From Bradyrhizobium sp. 132 (GTDB lineage: Bacteria > Pseudomonadota > Alphaproteobacteria > Rhizobiales > Xanthobacteraceae): a stretch of DNA of 64,000 bases. Position numbers and translations under genes: made by a program. The notes under the pieces were generated by a model. That model did not search any database. It was not told where the DNA came from and saw only the letters and a program-made list of their open reading frames with translations. The stretch covers positions 248,001 to 312,000 of the forward strand of contig NZ_JADPKY010000094.1 in NCBI RefSeq assembly GCF_023074185.1, in the 5' to 3' direction. This document shows, in pieces, positions 16,502 through 25,261 of this stretch; position 1 is the stretch's first letter, and each line of letters opens with the position of its first letter.

Positions 16502-17131
16502 TCAACGCGCCGCGGGTTTCTCGATCAGCTTTTTAAGGCCGTCACGAGCCGGTTTGCTGTATCCGTCGCCATTGCCCGAAGGCTGCTGCTCGGAATCAGT
16601 CTGCTCATCATCTGGTTTGTTTTTCTTGAATCTCTTCAAGATGGTGTTCTCGGGGTCGTCAGGCAAGAGGGCCATCAGCCAATCGCCGGTTCCCTGGAGC
16701 ACAACGCGGGACTTGGCCCCCGTGACCCAGTCCGGGCGCTGCTTGTCCGGCACCAGCCAGGTGAAGAACAGGAAGGCGACCACGACGATCAAAAGCCCGC
16801 GAGCCAGCCCGAACAGGAAGCCGAGTGTGCGGTCCAGCGCGCCGATGCGCGAATCGAGGATCATGTCGGAGATCCGGACCGTGATCACGGAGACCACGAC
16901 CAGGGTGCCAACGAACACGCCGGCGACCACGACCACGCTCGCGACGGTATCGTTGTTGAAATAGGTCTTGGCGGTCGGCAGCAGCTTCGAGAATGAATAG
17001 AGGGTGACGATCGCCGCCGTGCCCCACGCCGCGATCGACAGGATTTCGCGCATGAAACCGCGAACCATGGCGAGCAGGCCCGAGATCAGCATCACACCGA
17101 GCAGGATCAGGTCGAGGATGGTTACTGGCAT
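16502..17131 (-). CDS. cvpA: CvpA family membrane protein
   Basis: A 209-residue protein with four hydrophobic segments in the first 150 residues (starting TILDLILLGVMLISGLLAM) and a hydrophilic, charged C-terminal tail (KKNKPDDEQTDSEQQ). It belongs to the CvpA/colicin V production family, encoded next to purF in many Proteobacteria. Its biochemical role is unsettled, though envelope and stress phenotypes are reported in enterobacteria. It lies between radA and purF on the same strand. Confidence 0.93.
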   Translation of the reverse strand: MPVTILDLILLGVMLISGLLAMVRGFMREILSIAAWGTAAIVTLYSFSKLLPTAKTYFNNDTVASVVVVAGVFVGTLVVVSVITVRISDMILDSRIGALDRTLGFLFGLARGLLIVVVAFLFFTWLVPDKQRPDWVTGAKSRVVLQGTGDWLMALLPDDPENTILKRFKKNKPDDEQTDSEQQPSGNGDGYSKPARDGLKKLIEKPAAR

Positions 17132-17297
17132 CGGCTGGTCTGGTCCGCTCGTACTTCAAAGGTGCTCAGCGAATCGGTGTTTGGCCGCCGCCCTAAGTGA
17201 GGGGCAGACGACGTTTCCGGCAAGGCCGCAACCACGCAATCCCATGCTGCTTTTGTGACGGCTGTATAGCGGTGGGGACGGGGAACGTCACCTCCGC

Positions 17298-18743
17298 CTA
17301 ACCCTCTCCACGGCGGAATCTTGCCGGTGTGGCATTTTTCTCTGCCGGCGCGCTCGAGTCGCCCCGGCGGGAGCCGCGGGCGGCGATTTCGGCGACCAAT
17401 GTCGTCAGGCTGTTGATCGCGTTCAGCGATAGTCCGGCATCGCCGCTGGCTTCGCCCCGGGCCGATTCGGGCAGCACGGCGCGCTGAAAGCCGAGTTTTG
17501 CCGCTTCCTTCAGCCGGACCGGGGTCTGCGCCACCGGGCGGACCACGCCGGACAGCGAAATCTCGCCGAAATAGACCGCATCGGTGGGTAATTGTGCATT
17601 AACCAGAGAGGACACGAGCGCGGCCGCGGCGGCCAGATCGGCCGCCGGCTCGTGGATGCGCAGCCCGCCCGCAACGTTCAGATAGACATCGTGGCCGGAC
17701 AGCTTGACCCCGCAATGGGCCTCCAGCACCGCCAGCACCATCGACAGCCGGCTCGGATCCCAGCCGACCACGGCCCGGCGCGGGGTGCCGAGCGAGGTCG
17801 GGGCCACCAGCGCCTGCAATTCGACCAGGAGGGGCCTGGTGCCCTCGATGCCCGCGAAGACTGCGGTGCCCGGCGTGCCGAGATCGCGCTCGGACAGGAA
17901 CAGCTCCGAGGGGTTGGTGACCTCGCGCAGGCCGAGCCCGGTCATCTCGAACACGCCGATCTCGTCGGTCGGCCCGAAACGGTTCTTCACGGCGCGCAGG
18001 ATGCGGAATTGCTGCGAGCCTTCGCCCTCGAACGACAGCACGGCATCGACCATGTGCTCGACCACGCGGGGGCCGGCAATCTGGCCATCCTTGGTGACAT
18101 GGCCGACCAGAATGATAGCCGCGCCGGTCTTCTTGGCGAACCGGATCAGCGCCTGCGCCGAGGCGCGCACCTGGGTGACCGTGCCGGGCGCGGATTCCAC
18201 CGTGTCGGTCCACATGGTCTGGATCGAATCGATCACGATGAGCCGCGGCACCGCACCTTCCGACAGCGTCGAGACGATGTCCTCGACCGATGTCTCGGCG
18301 GCGAGCTGCACCGGCGCGTCCGATAGCCCGAGCCGCTCCGCGCGCAGCCGCACCTGCGCGACCGCCTCTTCGCCCGAGATGTAGACGATGCGATGCCCGG
18401 CGCGTGCCATCAGGCTGGTTGCTTGTGTCAGCAGCGTCGACTTGCCGATGCCGGGATCGCCGCCGACCAGAAGCACCGAGCCGCGGACGAAACCGCCGCC
18501 GGTGACGCGGTCGAGCTCCGTCATGCCTGAGGACAGACGCGGGGCATCCTGGGTTTTTCCGGACAGGCTTTCGAGCGCGAACGTCCGGCCCTTGCGCTTG
18601 GAGCGGATCGACACCGGTACGCTGCCGGTCGCGTCCTCCTCGGCGAGCGTATTCCACTCGCCGCAGGACTCGCACTTGCCCTGCCAGCGGTTATAGGCCG
18701 CGCCGCAGTTCTGACAGACGAAGGAAAGCGTGTTCTTGGCCAT
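17298..18743 (-). CDS. radA: DNA repair protein RadA
   Basis: A 481-residue RecA-like branch-migration helicase used in recombinational repair. It has an N-terminal zinc finger (C10, C13, C24, C27), Walker A GGDPGIGKST (94-103), the RadA-specific KNRFG motif (about 251-255) and a C-terminal Lon-like domain (AVVGWDPSRLSMVLAVLEAHCG onward). The length is typical. The gap to cvpA is about 170 bases, so it may have its own promoter or read into cvpA-purF. Confidence 0.97.
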   Translation of the reverse strand: MAKNTLSFVCQNCGAAYNRWQGKCESCGEWNTLAEEDATGSVPVSIRSKRKGRTFALESLSGKTQDAPRLSSGMTELDRVTGGGFVRGSVLLVGGDPGIGKSTLLTQATSLMARAGHRIVYISGEEAVAQVRLRAERLGLSDAPVQLAAETSVEDIVSTLSEGAVPRLIVIDSIQTMWTDTVESAPGTVTQVRASAQALIRFAKKTGAAIILVGHVTKDGQIAGPRVVEHMVDAVLSFEGEGSQQFRILRAVKNRFGPTDEIGVFEMTGLGLREVTNPSELFLSERDLGTPGTAVFAGIEGTRPLLVELQALVAPTSLGTPRRAVVGWDPSRLSMVLAVLEAHCGVKLSGHDVYLNVAGGLRIHEPAADLAAAAALVSSLVNAQLPTDAVYFGEISLSGVVRPVAQTPVRLKEAAKLGFQRAVLPESARGEASGDAGLSLNAINSLTTLVAEIAARGSRRGDSSAPAEKNATPARFRRGEG

Positions 18744-18956
18744 GGGGACAGCGAGTCCAAGGGTTGCAGGCTTGCTGATAGCACGGAATGACGGGTCGAG
18801 AGAGCAGACCGGCCGAATCCCGAATATCGCAATTCAGCGCGCCTGATACACGCTTTGTTAGCTCTGTGTCGCCGCGCCAAAAGCTCAAGACCTGGCTCGG
18901 CGACATCACGACGGATCTTCGGACGGTGGGCGCGCGGATGGCCAATGCCCTGATCG

Positions 18957-19160
18957 GTGCGGCGCGTGCCGATCGAGCGCGCCGAGCAGGCCAAGGCCAT
19001 GCGCGAGATGGGCGTGACGTTCGGGCAGGGCTTTCTCTATCACCGGCCGCAGCCGCTCGCGGCCGTGTTGCTATGGCTCGAGGAACAACCGGCCCAAGAG
19101 AGCCGCGTCCTCGAGGATAACCCGTCGATCGCGCCCGAATTTGCCGCCTGTGTGCAGCGC
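18957..19160 (+). pseudogene. Remnant of an EAL-domain (c-di-GMP phosphodiesterase) gene
   Basis: In this frame the translation reads RVPIERAEQAKAMREMG then VTFGQGFLYHRPQPL. That resembles the extreme C-terminus of EAL domains, where GVET.EQ...L..LG...GQG(Y/F)L..RP is standard. The EAL catalytic signature and all upstream parts are missing; a stop codon lies directly before the remnant in the same frame. The rest of 18744-19162 contains no gene that I can support. It is a likely relic of deletion. Confidence 0.5.
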
Positions 19161-19162
19161 GG

Positions 19163-19888
19163 CTACGGCTGCGCCGCATTCCACAGCATGGAAAGGCCGG
19201 CCGCGATCATGATCGCGTCCATCACCACGCGGAACATTTCGGGCTTCAGATGCAGCACGAAGCGCTTGGCGATGAAGGCGCCGGCCATCAACGAAGATCC
19301 TGCCACCAGGCCTTTGACGAACACATCGCCGGTGAGCGCGCCGAAACGTTCGAAGGTCACGGACTTTGCGAAATAGAGGCCGAGCGAAGAAGCCGCCTCG
19401 GTGGCAAGGAAGGCGCCCCTGGACAAGCCGTAGAACAAAAACAGCGGGACGCTGAGCGGGCCGGTGGAGACGACGATGCCGGTGAGATAGCCGATGAGGG
19501 CCCCGCCGATGGCGAGATGCCAGAGATTGGCCTTGAGATCGTGCCGCGCCAGCCAGTGCCGCACCGGCACCATCGCGATCAGAAAGAGGCCTATGGCAAG
19601 ATCGACGGCGTGCGGGGGCAGCGCCAGCAGCGTCCGCGCGCCGAGCACCGCGGCCGGAATGCCCGTGACCGAATAGGCCGCGCAGGCGCGCCAGTCCACA
19701 TCGCGCCACCAGGCCAAAATCCGCGAAAAATTCGCCATCACCGCGGCGACTGCCATGATCGGCACCGCTTCCTTCGGCCCATAAGCATAGACCAGTACCG
19801 GCATCAGCATGATCGACGACCCCGTGCCGACGATGCCGGAAATGGTGCCTGCGATGAGGCCGACGGTGAGGACGAACAGGAAGGCCAA
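19163..19888 (-). CDS. TSUP (TauE/SafE) family membrane transporter
   Basis: About 241 residues and seven or eight hydrophobic helices, with the TSUP family's glycine-rich first repeat (GLIAGTISGIVGTGSSIMLMPVLVYAYGPKEAVPI). Family members export or import sulfite, sulfoacetate, taurine-derived or other organic anions; the substrate here is unknown. The frame is open further upstream, but the extra sequence is hydrophilic. A TTG at 19888, seven bases after GGAG, is the best start. It is the last gene of a minus-strand series with ribokinase and RpiB (44-base gap), so it may handle a by-product of that pathway. Confidence 0.85.
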   Translation of the reverse strand: MAFLFVLTVGLIAGTISGIVGTGSSIMLMPVLVYAYGPKEAVPIMAVAAVMANFSRILAWWRDVDWRACAAYSVTGIPAAVLGARTLLALPPHAVDLAIGLFLIAMVPVRHWLARHDLKANLWHLAIGGALIGYLTGIVVSTGPLSVPLFLFYGLSRGAFLATEAASSLGLYFAKSVTFERFGALTGDVFVKGLVAGSSLMAGAFIAKRFVLHLKPEMFRVVMDAIMIAAGLSMLWNAAQP

Positions 19889-19932
19889 GGGAACTGCTCC
19901 GGGAATCGGAGCAGTGTAGCCGCGGAACGATG

Positions 19933-20850
19933 TCAGGCGAGAGAGGGAATCGCGGCCCGCATCGGCATGCCGGCCTGCGCGCCGCGCGTGAGGCACTTTT
20001 GGGCTGCCGCGTCGCACCCGACCTGGAGGGCAGTTTGCAATGGTGCCTTCTCGCTCAACATGGCCGCGAACGCGCCGACAAAAGTGTCGCCGGCGCCGGT
20101 CGTGTCCACCGGCGTGATGCGCGGGGCAGGGGCGCGCAGGCGGGTGTCATCGGCCGTGACGGCCAGCGCGCCTTGCGCACCGGCGGTGACGATGCAGGTG
20201 AGGTCCCCGGTCCTGGCGAGGTCGGCGGCTGCCGCTTCGTAATCGGATGGAGCGAAGCCTATGGCCGCGGCCGCGTCCATCGCCTCGTGCTCATTGACGA
20301 GGAGATAGTCGGTCACGGCGAGAAGCGCTGCAACCATATCGCGCGTCATCTGCTCCGGGACTGGCGCCAGGTTCCAAATGACGGTGCCGAATTCCGCTTT
20401 CGTCCTGCGTGCGGCCTCGAGCGCCTGCGCAAAGGGCACCTCCATCTGGAGCACCAGCACCGTGTCGGGACCGAATAGCCCCGCAGGGAGGTCACCGGCG
20501 CTCGTGGTCATGTTGGCGCCGCTGGCCACCGTGATCGCATTCTCGCCGGCATGGTCGACCGTGATGAAGGCGCAGCCGGTCGGCTCATCCGATCTGACGA
20601 CGAGATCGGCATCAACATTGTTTGCCCGGAGGTTCTCGATCGCGCGATCGCCGAATCCGTCCCGTCCGATGCGGCCGGCCATCCGGACCTGTCCCGGTCC
20701 TGCGATCCGCGCGGCGGCCACGGCCTGATTGGCGCCCTTGCCGCCGAAATGCGTCTGGTAGGACGGCGCGAGCACCGTTCGGCCCGGCCCGGGAATGACC
20801 GGGACCGCCGCGACCAGATCGATATTGAGCGATCCGAACATCAGGATCAT
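19933..20850 (-). CDS. rbsK: Ribokinase-family (PfkB) sugar kinase
   Basis: A 305-residue PfkB-type kinase. It has the ribokinase signatures GGKGANQAVAAAR (about 36-48) and DTTGAGDTFVGAFAAM (about 246-261, with the catalytic aspartate in GAGD), and an N-terminus (MFGSLNIDLV) typical of ribokinase. It would phosphorylate ribose or a similar pentose with ATP. RpiB is encoded 14 bases upstream on the same strand, and the two steps together would turn ribose into ribulose 5-phosphate. Other PfkB substrates (deoxyribose, fructose derivatives) cannot be excluded. Start ATG 20850. Confidence 0.88.
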   Translation of the reverse strand: MILMFGSLNIDLVAAVPVIPGPGRTVLAPSYQTHFGGKGANQAVAAARIAGPGQVRMAGRIGRDGFGDRAIENLRANNVDADLVVRSDEPTGCAFITVDHAGENAITVASGANMTTSAGDLPAGLFGPDTVLVLQMEVPFAQALEAARRTKAEFGTVIWNLAPVPEQMTRDMVAALLAVTDYLLVNEHEAMDAAAAIGFAPSDYEAAAADLARTGDLTCIVTAGAQGALAVTADDTRLRAPAPRITPVDTTGAGDTFVGAFAAMLSEKAPLQTALQVGCDAAAQKCLTRGAQAGMPMRAAIPSLA

Positions 20851-20864
20851 GGCGGCGACGTCCG

Positions 20865-21311
20865 TCAGCCTTGCTCGTCCATGACGCGCAGCTTTTCCAC
20901 GCGGCGGCGGAAATCCTCGTCGGTGGAGAATTCGGCGGAGAGGTACGACGAGACGAGATCCACGGCGAGCCAGGCGCCGACAATCTGCGCGCCGATGCAC
21001 ATGACATTGACGTCGTCATGCTCGACGCTCTGATGGGCGGAATGGACGTCGTGGCAGACCGCGGCGCGGATGCCCTTCATCTTGTTGGCCGCGATCGAGG
21101 CACCGACGCCGGTGCCGCACACCATGATGCCGCGTGTGGCTTCGCCCGACGTGACCTTCTGGGCGACTGCGCGCGCGATGTCGGGAAAGTCCACCGGCTT
21201 GTCGTCATGGGAGCCGACGTCGAGAACGTCGTGGCCGAGGCTGCGGATGTGGTCGATAACGGTCTGCTTGAGCGGCCAGCCGGCGTGGTCTGATCCGATG
21301 ACGAGACGCAT
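20865..21311 (-). CDS. rpiB: Ribose 5-phosphate isomerase B-family protein
   Basis: A 148-residue isomerase of the RpiB/LacAB family, with SDHAGWPLK at residues 7-15, the catalytic cysteine C65 in VCGTGVG, the anion-hole GTGVGAS and the histidine pair region HSAHQSVEHDD (91-101). It interconverts ribose 5-phosphate and ribulose 5-phosphate; related enzymes act on allose or erythrulose phosphates. The ATG at 21311 gives the family's normal start MRLVIGSDHAG. It is followed by the kinase after 14 bases and preceded by a transporter binding-protein gene, which supports a catabolic unit. Confidence 0.9.
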   Translation of the reverse strand: MRLVIGSDHAGWPLKQTVIDHIRSLGHDVLDVGSHDDKPVDFPDIARAVAQKVTSGEATRGIMVCGTGVGASIAANKMKGIRAAVCHDVHSAHQSVEHDDVNVMCIGAQIVGAWLAVDLVSSYLSAEFSTDEDFRRRVEKLRVMDEQG

Positions 21312-21378
21312 GTGATGTCCTTCTTGATTTTGCATGGATCGTGACAGCCGCAAGCGGCTGCCACGATTTTCCGTAGTT

Positions 21379-22176
21379 TCAGCTACGCATGTCGGGCGGC
21401 AGATCGACGCCATGGAATTTCTTGTAGATCGCGTTGAGCTTGCCGTTCTTGACGTTCTCGGTGATCCACGCGTTGAGCTTGTCCATCAGGCGCTGCTCGC
21501 CCTTCTTCAAGCCAATAGCGAGGTCGAAGGTAGCAAGTGGAATCTTGGACTCGAAGATGCGGGCCGGATTCTTCACCCCGATCTGGTTGATGATCGTCGC
21601 GGAGGTGCCGACGCAATCGACCTGGCCGGAGACCGCCGCCGTCACTTCCGTGGCGTCGTCGTCATAGCGGGCGATCTTCAGTTCCTTGTCCTTCATGTTC
21701 GACAAGGTGGTGTCCTGCGTGGTGCCGCGCGAGACGCCGATCGTCTTGTCCTTCAGGTCGGGCCAGTCCTTGACGTTGAGCGACTTGAGGCAGCCGACGT
21801 CGGATTGCAGCGTCGCGTAGCGCTTGGTGAAGTCGATGACCTTGGCGCGCTCGGGCGTCACCGAGAGCGTCGAAATGATGATGTCGGCCTTGCCGGTCAG
21901 GACGTTGGGGATGCGCGTTGCGCCGGTGGTCTGGATGAATTCGAGCTCGAATCCCCAGTCCTTGGCAAGCAGCTGCGCCACTTCGACGTCGGAGCCGGTC
22001 GGCTTCATGCTGGCATCCATCATGCCCGAGGGCGGAATGGCGACGTCCGTCGAGATGCGGATCTTCTTCGCCTGCATGATCTCGTCGAGCAAATCGGCAG
22101 CCGACGCCGGGCCGGCTGCGATCAACATGAGACAACACGCCGAAACTGCTGCGCCCAGAAATGTCCTCTTTGTCAT
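21379..22176 (-). CDS. Polar amino acid-type ABC transporter periplasmic binding protein
   Basis: A 265-residue periplasmic receptor with a signal peptide (cut near ASAADL, about residue 26) and the type II SBP_bac_3 fold. Visible segments are KKIRISTDVAIPPSGMMDASMKPTGSDVEVAQLLAKDWG, then GKADIIISTLSVTPERAKVIDFTKRYA, and GVSRGTTQD. Family members usually bind polar or charged amino acids. It is 20 bases downstream of the ATPase gene and completes the importer. The adjacent pentose-type enzymes raise the question of whether the ligand is a glycosylamine or sugar acid, not a plain amino acid. Confidence 0.92.
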   Translation of the reverse strand: MTKRTFLGAAVSACCLMLIAAGPASAADLLDEIMQAKKIRISTDVAIPPSGMMDASMKPTGSDVEVAQLLAKDWGFELEFIQTTGATRIPNVLTGKADIIISTLSVTPERAKVIDFTKRYATLQSDVGCLKSLNVKDWPDLKDKTIGVSRGTTQDTTLSNMKDKELKIARYDDDATEVTAAVSGQVDCVGTSATIINQIGVKNPARIFESKIPLATFDLAIGLKKGEQRLMDKLNAWITENVKNGKLNAIYKKFHGVDLPPDMRS

Positions 22177-22196
22177 CCTTGGTTCTCCTCTCCCTG

Positions 22197-22955
22197 TTAC
22201 GATTTCAAGTTTCCTGTGCCGACGAATTGCGTCAGCTCCGGCGTCGTTGGCGACGTCAGGATCGAGGCGGGTCCGGTCTCATGAACCTTGCCGCGATGCA
22301 TGAAGACGATCCGGTCGGCGATGCCCTTGGCAAAACCCATCTCGTGGGTGACCATCACCATGGTCATGCCGTCCGCCGCCAACTGTTCGATCACCTTCAG
22401 CACTTCGCCGGTGAGCTCGGGATCGAGCGCGGAGGTGACTTCGTCGAACAGCATGACTTTCGGCTGCATTGCGAGCGAGCGGGCGATCGCCGCGCGCTGC
22501 TGCTGGCCGCCCGAAAGCTGCTCGGGGTAGGCGTGCAGCTTCTCCTCGAGCCCGACCTGCGCAAGCACTTTTCGCGCCAGGTCTTTGGCCTCGCCTGTGG
22601 CAAGGCCCTTCACGGCGCAAGGGGCGAGCGTGATGTTCTGCTCGATCGTGAGATGGGGAAACAGATTGTAGCTCTGGAAGACGATGCCGACGTCCTGACG
22701 CAACGCGCGCAGATCGACGTCCGGACGGTCGACCCGGTGACCGCACACCACGATCTCGCCGCCGTCGACCTTCTCGAAGCGGTCGATGCAGCGAAGCGCC
22801 GTGCTCTTGCCGGAGCCGGAACGGCCAATCAGCGCCAGCACCTCGCCGCGCTCGACGGAAAAGGAGACGCCATCGAGGACCCGGAGCGGGCCAAAGCTCT
22901 TCTGCACGTCGCGAAGCGACACGATTGATTCGGAGGAGGTGGGTTTTTGTTGCAT
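22197..22955 (-). CDS. Polar amino acid-type ABC transporter ATP-binding protein
   Basis: A 252-residue ABC ATPase of the GlnQ/HisP family. Walker A is GRSGSGKST (44-52), the signature LSGGQQQR (about 148-155), Walker B VMLFDEVTSALDPE, and the switch histidine lies in VTHEMGFAK. The frame runs further upstream but the ATG at 22955 gives the standard length and start. Its start lies one base after the stop of the upstream permease gene, so the two are coupled. It energises the two permeases encoded at 22957 and 23633. Confidence 0.94.
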   Translation of the reverse strand: MQQKPTSSESIVSLRDVQKSFGPLRVLDGVSFSVERGEVLALIGRSGSGKSTALRCIDRFEKVDGGEIVVCGHRVDRPDVDLRALRQDVGIVFQSYNLFPHLTIEQNITLAPCAVKGLATGEAKDLARKVLAQVGLEEKLHAYPEQLSGGQQQRAAIARSLAMQPKVMLFDEVTSALDPELTGEVLKVIEQLAADGMTMVMVTHEMGFAKGIADRIVFMHRGKVHETGPASILTSPTTPELTQFVGTGNLKS

Positions 22956-22956
22956 G

Positions 22957-23631
22957 TCAGGCTGGCGCGAGGTTGGACCTGCCACGCCCCATCCGCCGTT
23001 CCAGCCTCTGGCTGAACAGGGAGAGGGGATAGCACATGGCGAAGTAGGTGACGGCAATGATGGCGTAGATGGCAAACGGCTCGAACAGGGAGTTGTTGAC
23101 GATCTGGCCCGAGCGCATCAGCTCGACGAATCCGACGACGGAGGCGAGCGAAGTGTTCTTGACGATCTGCACCATGAAGCCGACGGTGGGCGGCGTGGCG
23201 ATGCGGATCGCCTGCGGCAGGATCACCTTCATCATGCGCTGGGTGCGGCTCAGCGCGAGGCCCTCGGCGGCCTCCCATTGCGGCTTCGGCACGGACTGGA
23301 TGCAGCCGCGCCAGATCTCGCCGAGATATGCGGCGACATAGAGCGTGAGCGAGGCGCCGGCGGCCGCGAGCGGCGAGACCTGGAGGCCGATGGCGGCAAG
23401 GCCGAAATAGCCGAGGAACAGGATGACAAGCAGCGGTGTGCCCTGAATGAGCTGGACATAAACGGCACTGGCGATCCGCACCGATTTGAGCGGCGAGATT
23501 CGCGCCAGCGCGATCACGAAGCCGACGATGCCGCCGCCAATCAGCGCGATCACCGATAGACCAATGGTCCACAACGCGCCCTGACCGAGGAATATCAGAT
23601 GGTTGATGTTGAGATGTCCGCCCATGGTCAT
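22957..23631 (-). CDS. Polar amino acid-type ABC transporter permease (second)
   Basis: A 224-residue inner-membrane permease of the HisMQ/GlnP family with about five helices. It contains the ATPase-contact EAA loop (EAAEGLALSRTQRMMKVILP). With the permease at 23633 it forms the heterodimeric channel. The stop is directly followed by the ATPase start, and the upstream permease ends one base before this start, so all three are tightly coupled. Confidence 0.93.
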   Translation of the reverse strand: MTMGGHLNINHLIFLGQGALWTIGLSVIALIGGGIVGFVIALARISPLKSVRIASAVYVQLIQGTPLLVILFLGYFGLAAIGLQVSPLAAAGASLTLYVAAYLGEIWRGCIQSVPKPQWEAAEGLALSRTQRMMKVILPQAIRIATPPTVGFMVQIVKNTSLASVVGFVELMRSGQIVNNSLFEPFAIYAIIAVTYFAMCYPLSLFSQRLERRMGRGRSNLAPA

Positions 23632-23632
23632 C

Positions 23633-24316
23633 TCACAACGGTGTGCCGAGCCGGCGACGGCGCGGAAACAGTACGAGGCCGAGGCCCCAGAAGCCCGCGC
23701 GCATCACCAGCGACAGGATGATGTAGAGGACCGCGACGATGATGTAGGTCTCGAACGCGCGGTAAGTGTCCGACTGGATGTAGTTGGCGACTGCGGTGAG
23801 TTCTTCCGCCGAGATCTGCGAGCAGACCGAGGAGGCCAGCATCAACAGCACGAACTGGCTGGTCAGCGCCGGATAGACCTTCTCGATCGCGGGCAGCAGG
23901 ATGATATGCCAGTAGATCTGGAGGCGCGACAGCGCCAGCCCCTCGGCCGCCTCGATTTGTCCGCGCGGGATCGCCTCGAAACCGGCGCGCATGATCTCGG
24001 CGGTGTAGGCGCCGACATTGATCGTCAGCGCGGCCACCGCCACGGTGAAGGCGGAGAATTTCAGCCCGAGGCTGGCGAGGCCGAAATAGACCAGGAAGAT
24101 CTGCACCAGCAGCGGCGTATTGCGGATGGCCTCGACATAGATCTTGCAGGCGGCTGCGATCAGGGCACTGTGCGCGCCGCGCCCGACCGCCGCGAGCGTG
24201 CCAAGGACGGCGCCGCAGACCGTCGAAAAGGCCGCCAGCTCCAGCGTGAGGACGGCGCCGGCAAGGAAACTCGGCCAACGCTCCAGCACTGCGGGAAAGT
24301 CGAGTTGGAGGCTCAT
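23633..24316 (-). CDS. Polar amino acid-type ABC transporter permease (first)
   Basis: A 227-residue permease of the same HisMQ family. It has an EAA loop nearly identical to that of its partner (EAAEGLALSRLQIYWHIILLP) and about five membrane helices (starting FLAGAVLTLELAAFSTV). It lies 10 bases after the dehydrogenase gene and one base before the second permease. The two permeases are related but distinct, as expected for a heterodimer rather than a recent duplication. Confidence 0.93.
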   Translation of the reverse strand: MSLQLDFPAVLERWPSFLAGAVLTLELAAFSTVCGAVLGTLAAVGRGAHSALIAAACKIYVEAIRNTPLLVQIFLVYFGLASLGLKFSAFTVAVAALTINVGAYTAEIMRAGFEAIPRGQIEAAEGLALSRLQIYWHIILLPAIEKVYPALTSQFVLLMLASSVCSQISAEELTAVANYIQSDTYRAFETYIIVAVLYIILSLVMRAGFWGLGLVLFPRRRRLGTPL

Positions 24317-24326
24317 CGTATCAGGG

Positions 24327-25226
24327 TCAGCCGGTGGTCTGGTTGGTCATGCGGTCGTAGACGCGGAACAGCGCCTGGTTGCCGTTGTTGCCTTCGCCGT
24401 GGGCGCGCGCATCGACATATTGGCTGGTGACGAGCGCGGTGCCGGGCAGCGGCACGCTCAGCGCCTGCGCCTGCTCTTGCACCAGGCGGAGGTCCTTGAG
24501 CTGCAGATCGATCCGAAAGCCGGCGGAGACGTCGCCCGCGATCATCGCGGGGCCGAGCTTGTCGAGCATCCAGGATGCGGCGGAGCCACCGAGCAGCACG
24601 CGGCGCAGCAGATCGAGATCGAGGCCAGAAGCGCGACCGAGCGCCAGCGCCTCGCAGATCGCCTGGATGTTGATGCCGCAGATGAGCTGATTGCAGAGTT
24701 TTACGGTCTGGCCGGCGCCGGCCGCCCCGACATGCGTGATGGTCGTGCCCATCGCGCGGAAGAACGGCTCGGCTTTGGCAAATGCTTCGGCGTCGCCGCC
24801 GGCCATGATCGAGAGCGCGGCGTTCCTGGCGCCGAGCGGGCCGCCCGAGACCGGCGCATCGATGAAGCTGACGCCGGCCTTTTGCAGGTCTGCATGGATG
24901 CGGCGGACGGCGACCGGTGAGATCGTGCTCATGTCGACGATGAGCTTGCCTGATGGTGGCGACTTCAACAGCCCATGCTCGCCGTAAATGGTCGCCTCGA
25001 CATGGGGCGTGTCGGGCAGCATGGTGATGACGACATCGGCGGCTTGCGCGGCCTCGGCCGGACTTTTGGCGCGAACCGCGCCTTCCTTGACGATGTCGGC
25101 GACAGCAGCCTCATTGAGGTCGAAGGCGCGCACCGCGTGCCCGGCCTTCAAGAGGTTGCGCACCATCTCCAGGCCCATCGTGCCGATGCCGATGAAGCCG
25201 ACGCTGCCCTTGTCGTTCCGTCCCAT
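24327..25226 (-). CDS. NAD(P)-dependent beta-hydroxyacid dehydrogenase (HIBADH family)
   Basis: A 299-residue oxidoreductase of the 3-hydroxyisobutyrate / tartronate-semialdehyde reductase family. It has a Rossmann motif GFIGIGTMG (10-18), the substrate loop DAPVSGG (about 123-129) and the catalytic lysine K176 (GAGQTVKLCNQL). It would oxidise a beta-hydroxyacid or reduce a semialdehyde. It is the first enzyme gene after the FadR-type regulator (35-base gap) and is followed by the importer genes, so its substrate is probably made from the imported compound. A more precise name (GlxR, MmsB, LtnD) is not justified. Confidence 0.88.
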   Translation of the reverse strand: MGRNDKGSVGFIGIGTMGLEMVRNLLKAGHAVRAFDLNEAAVADIVKEGAVRAKSPAEAAQAADVVITMLPDTPHVEATIYGEHGLLKSPPSGKLIVDMSTISPVAVRRIHADLQKAGVSFIDAPVSGGPLGARNAALSIMAGGDAEAFAKAEPFFRAMGTTITHVGAAGAGQTVKLCNQLICGINIQAICEALALGRASGLDLDLLRRVLLGGSAASWMLDKLGPAMIAGDVSAGFRIDLQLKDLRLVQEQAQALSVPLPGTALVTSQYVDARAHGEGNNGNQALFRVYDRMTNQTTG

Positions 25227-25261
25227 GTTGTCAGTCCGTTTCTTGTTTCGTCTGTCTGCGG

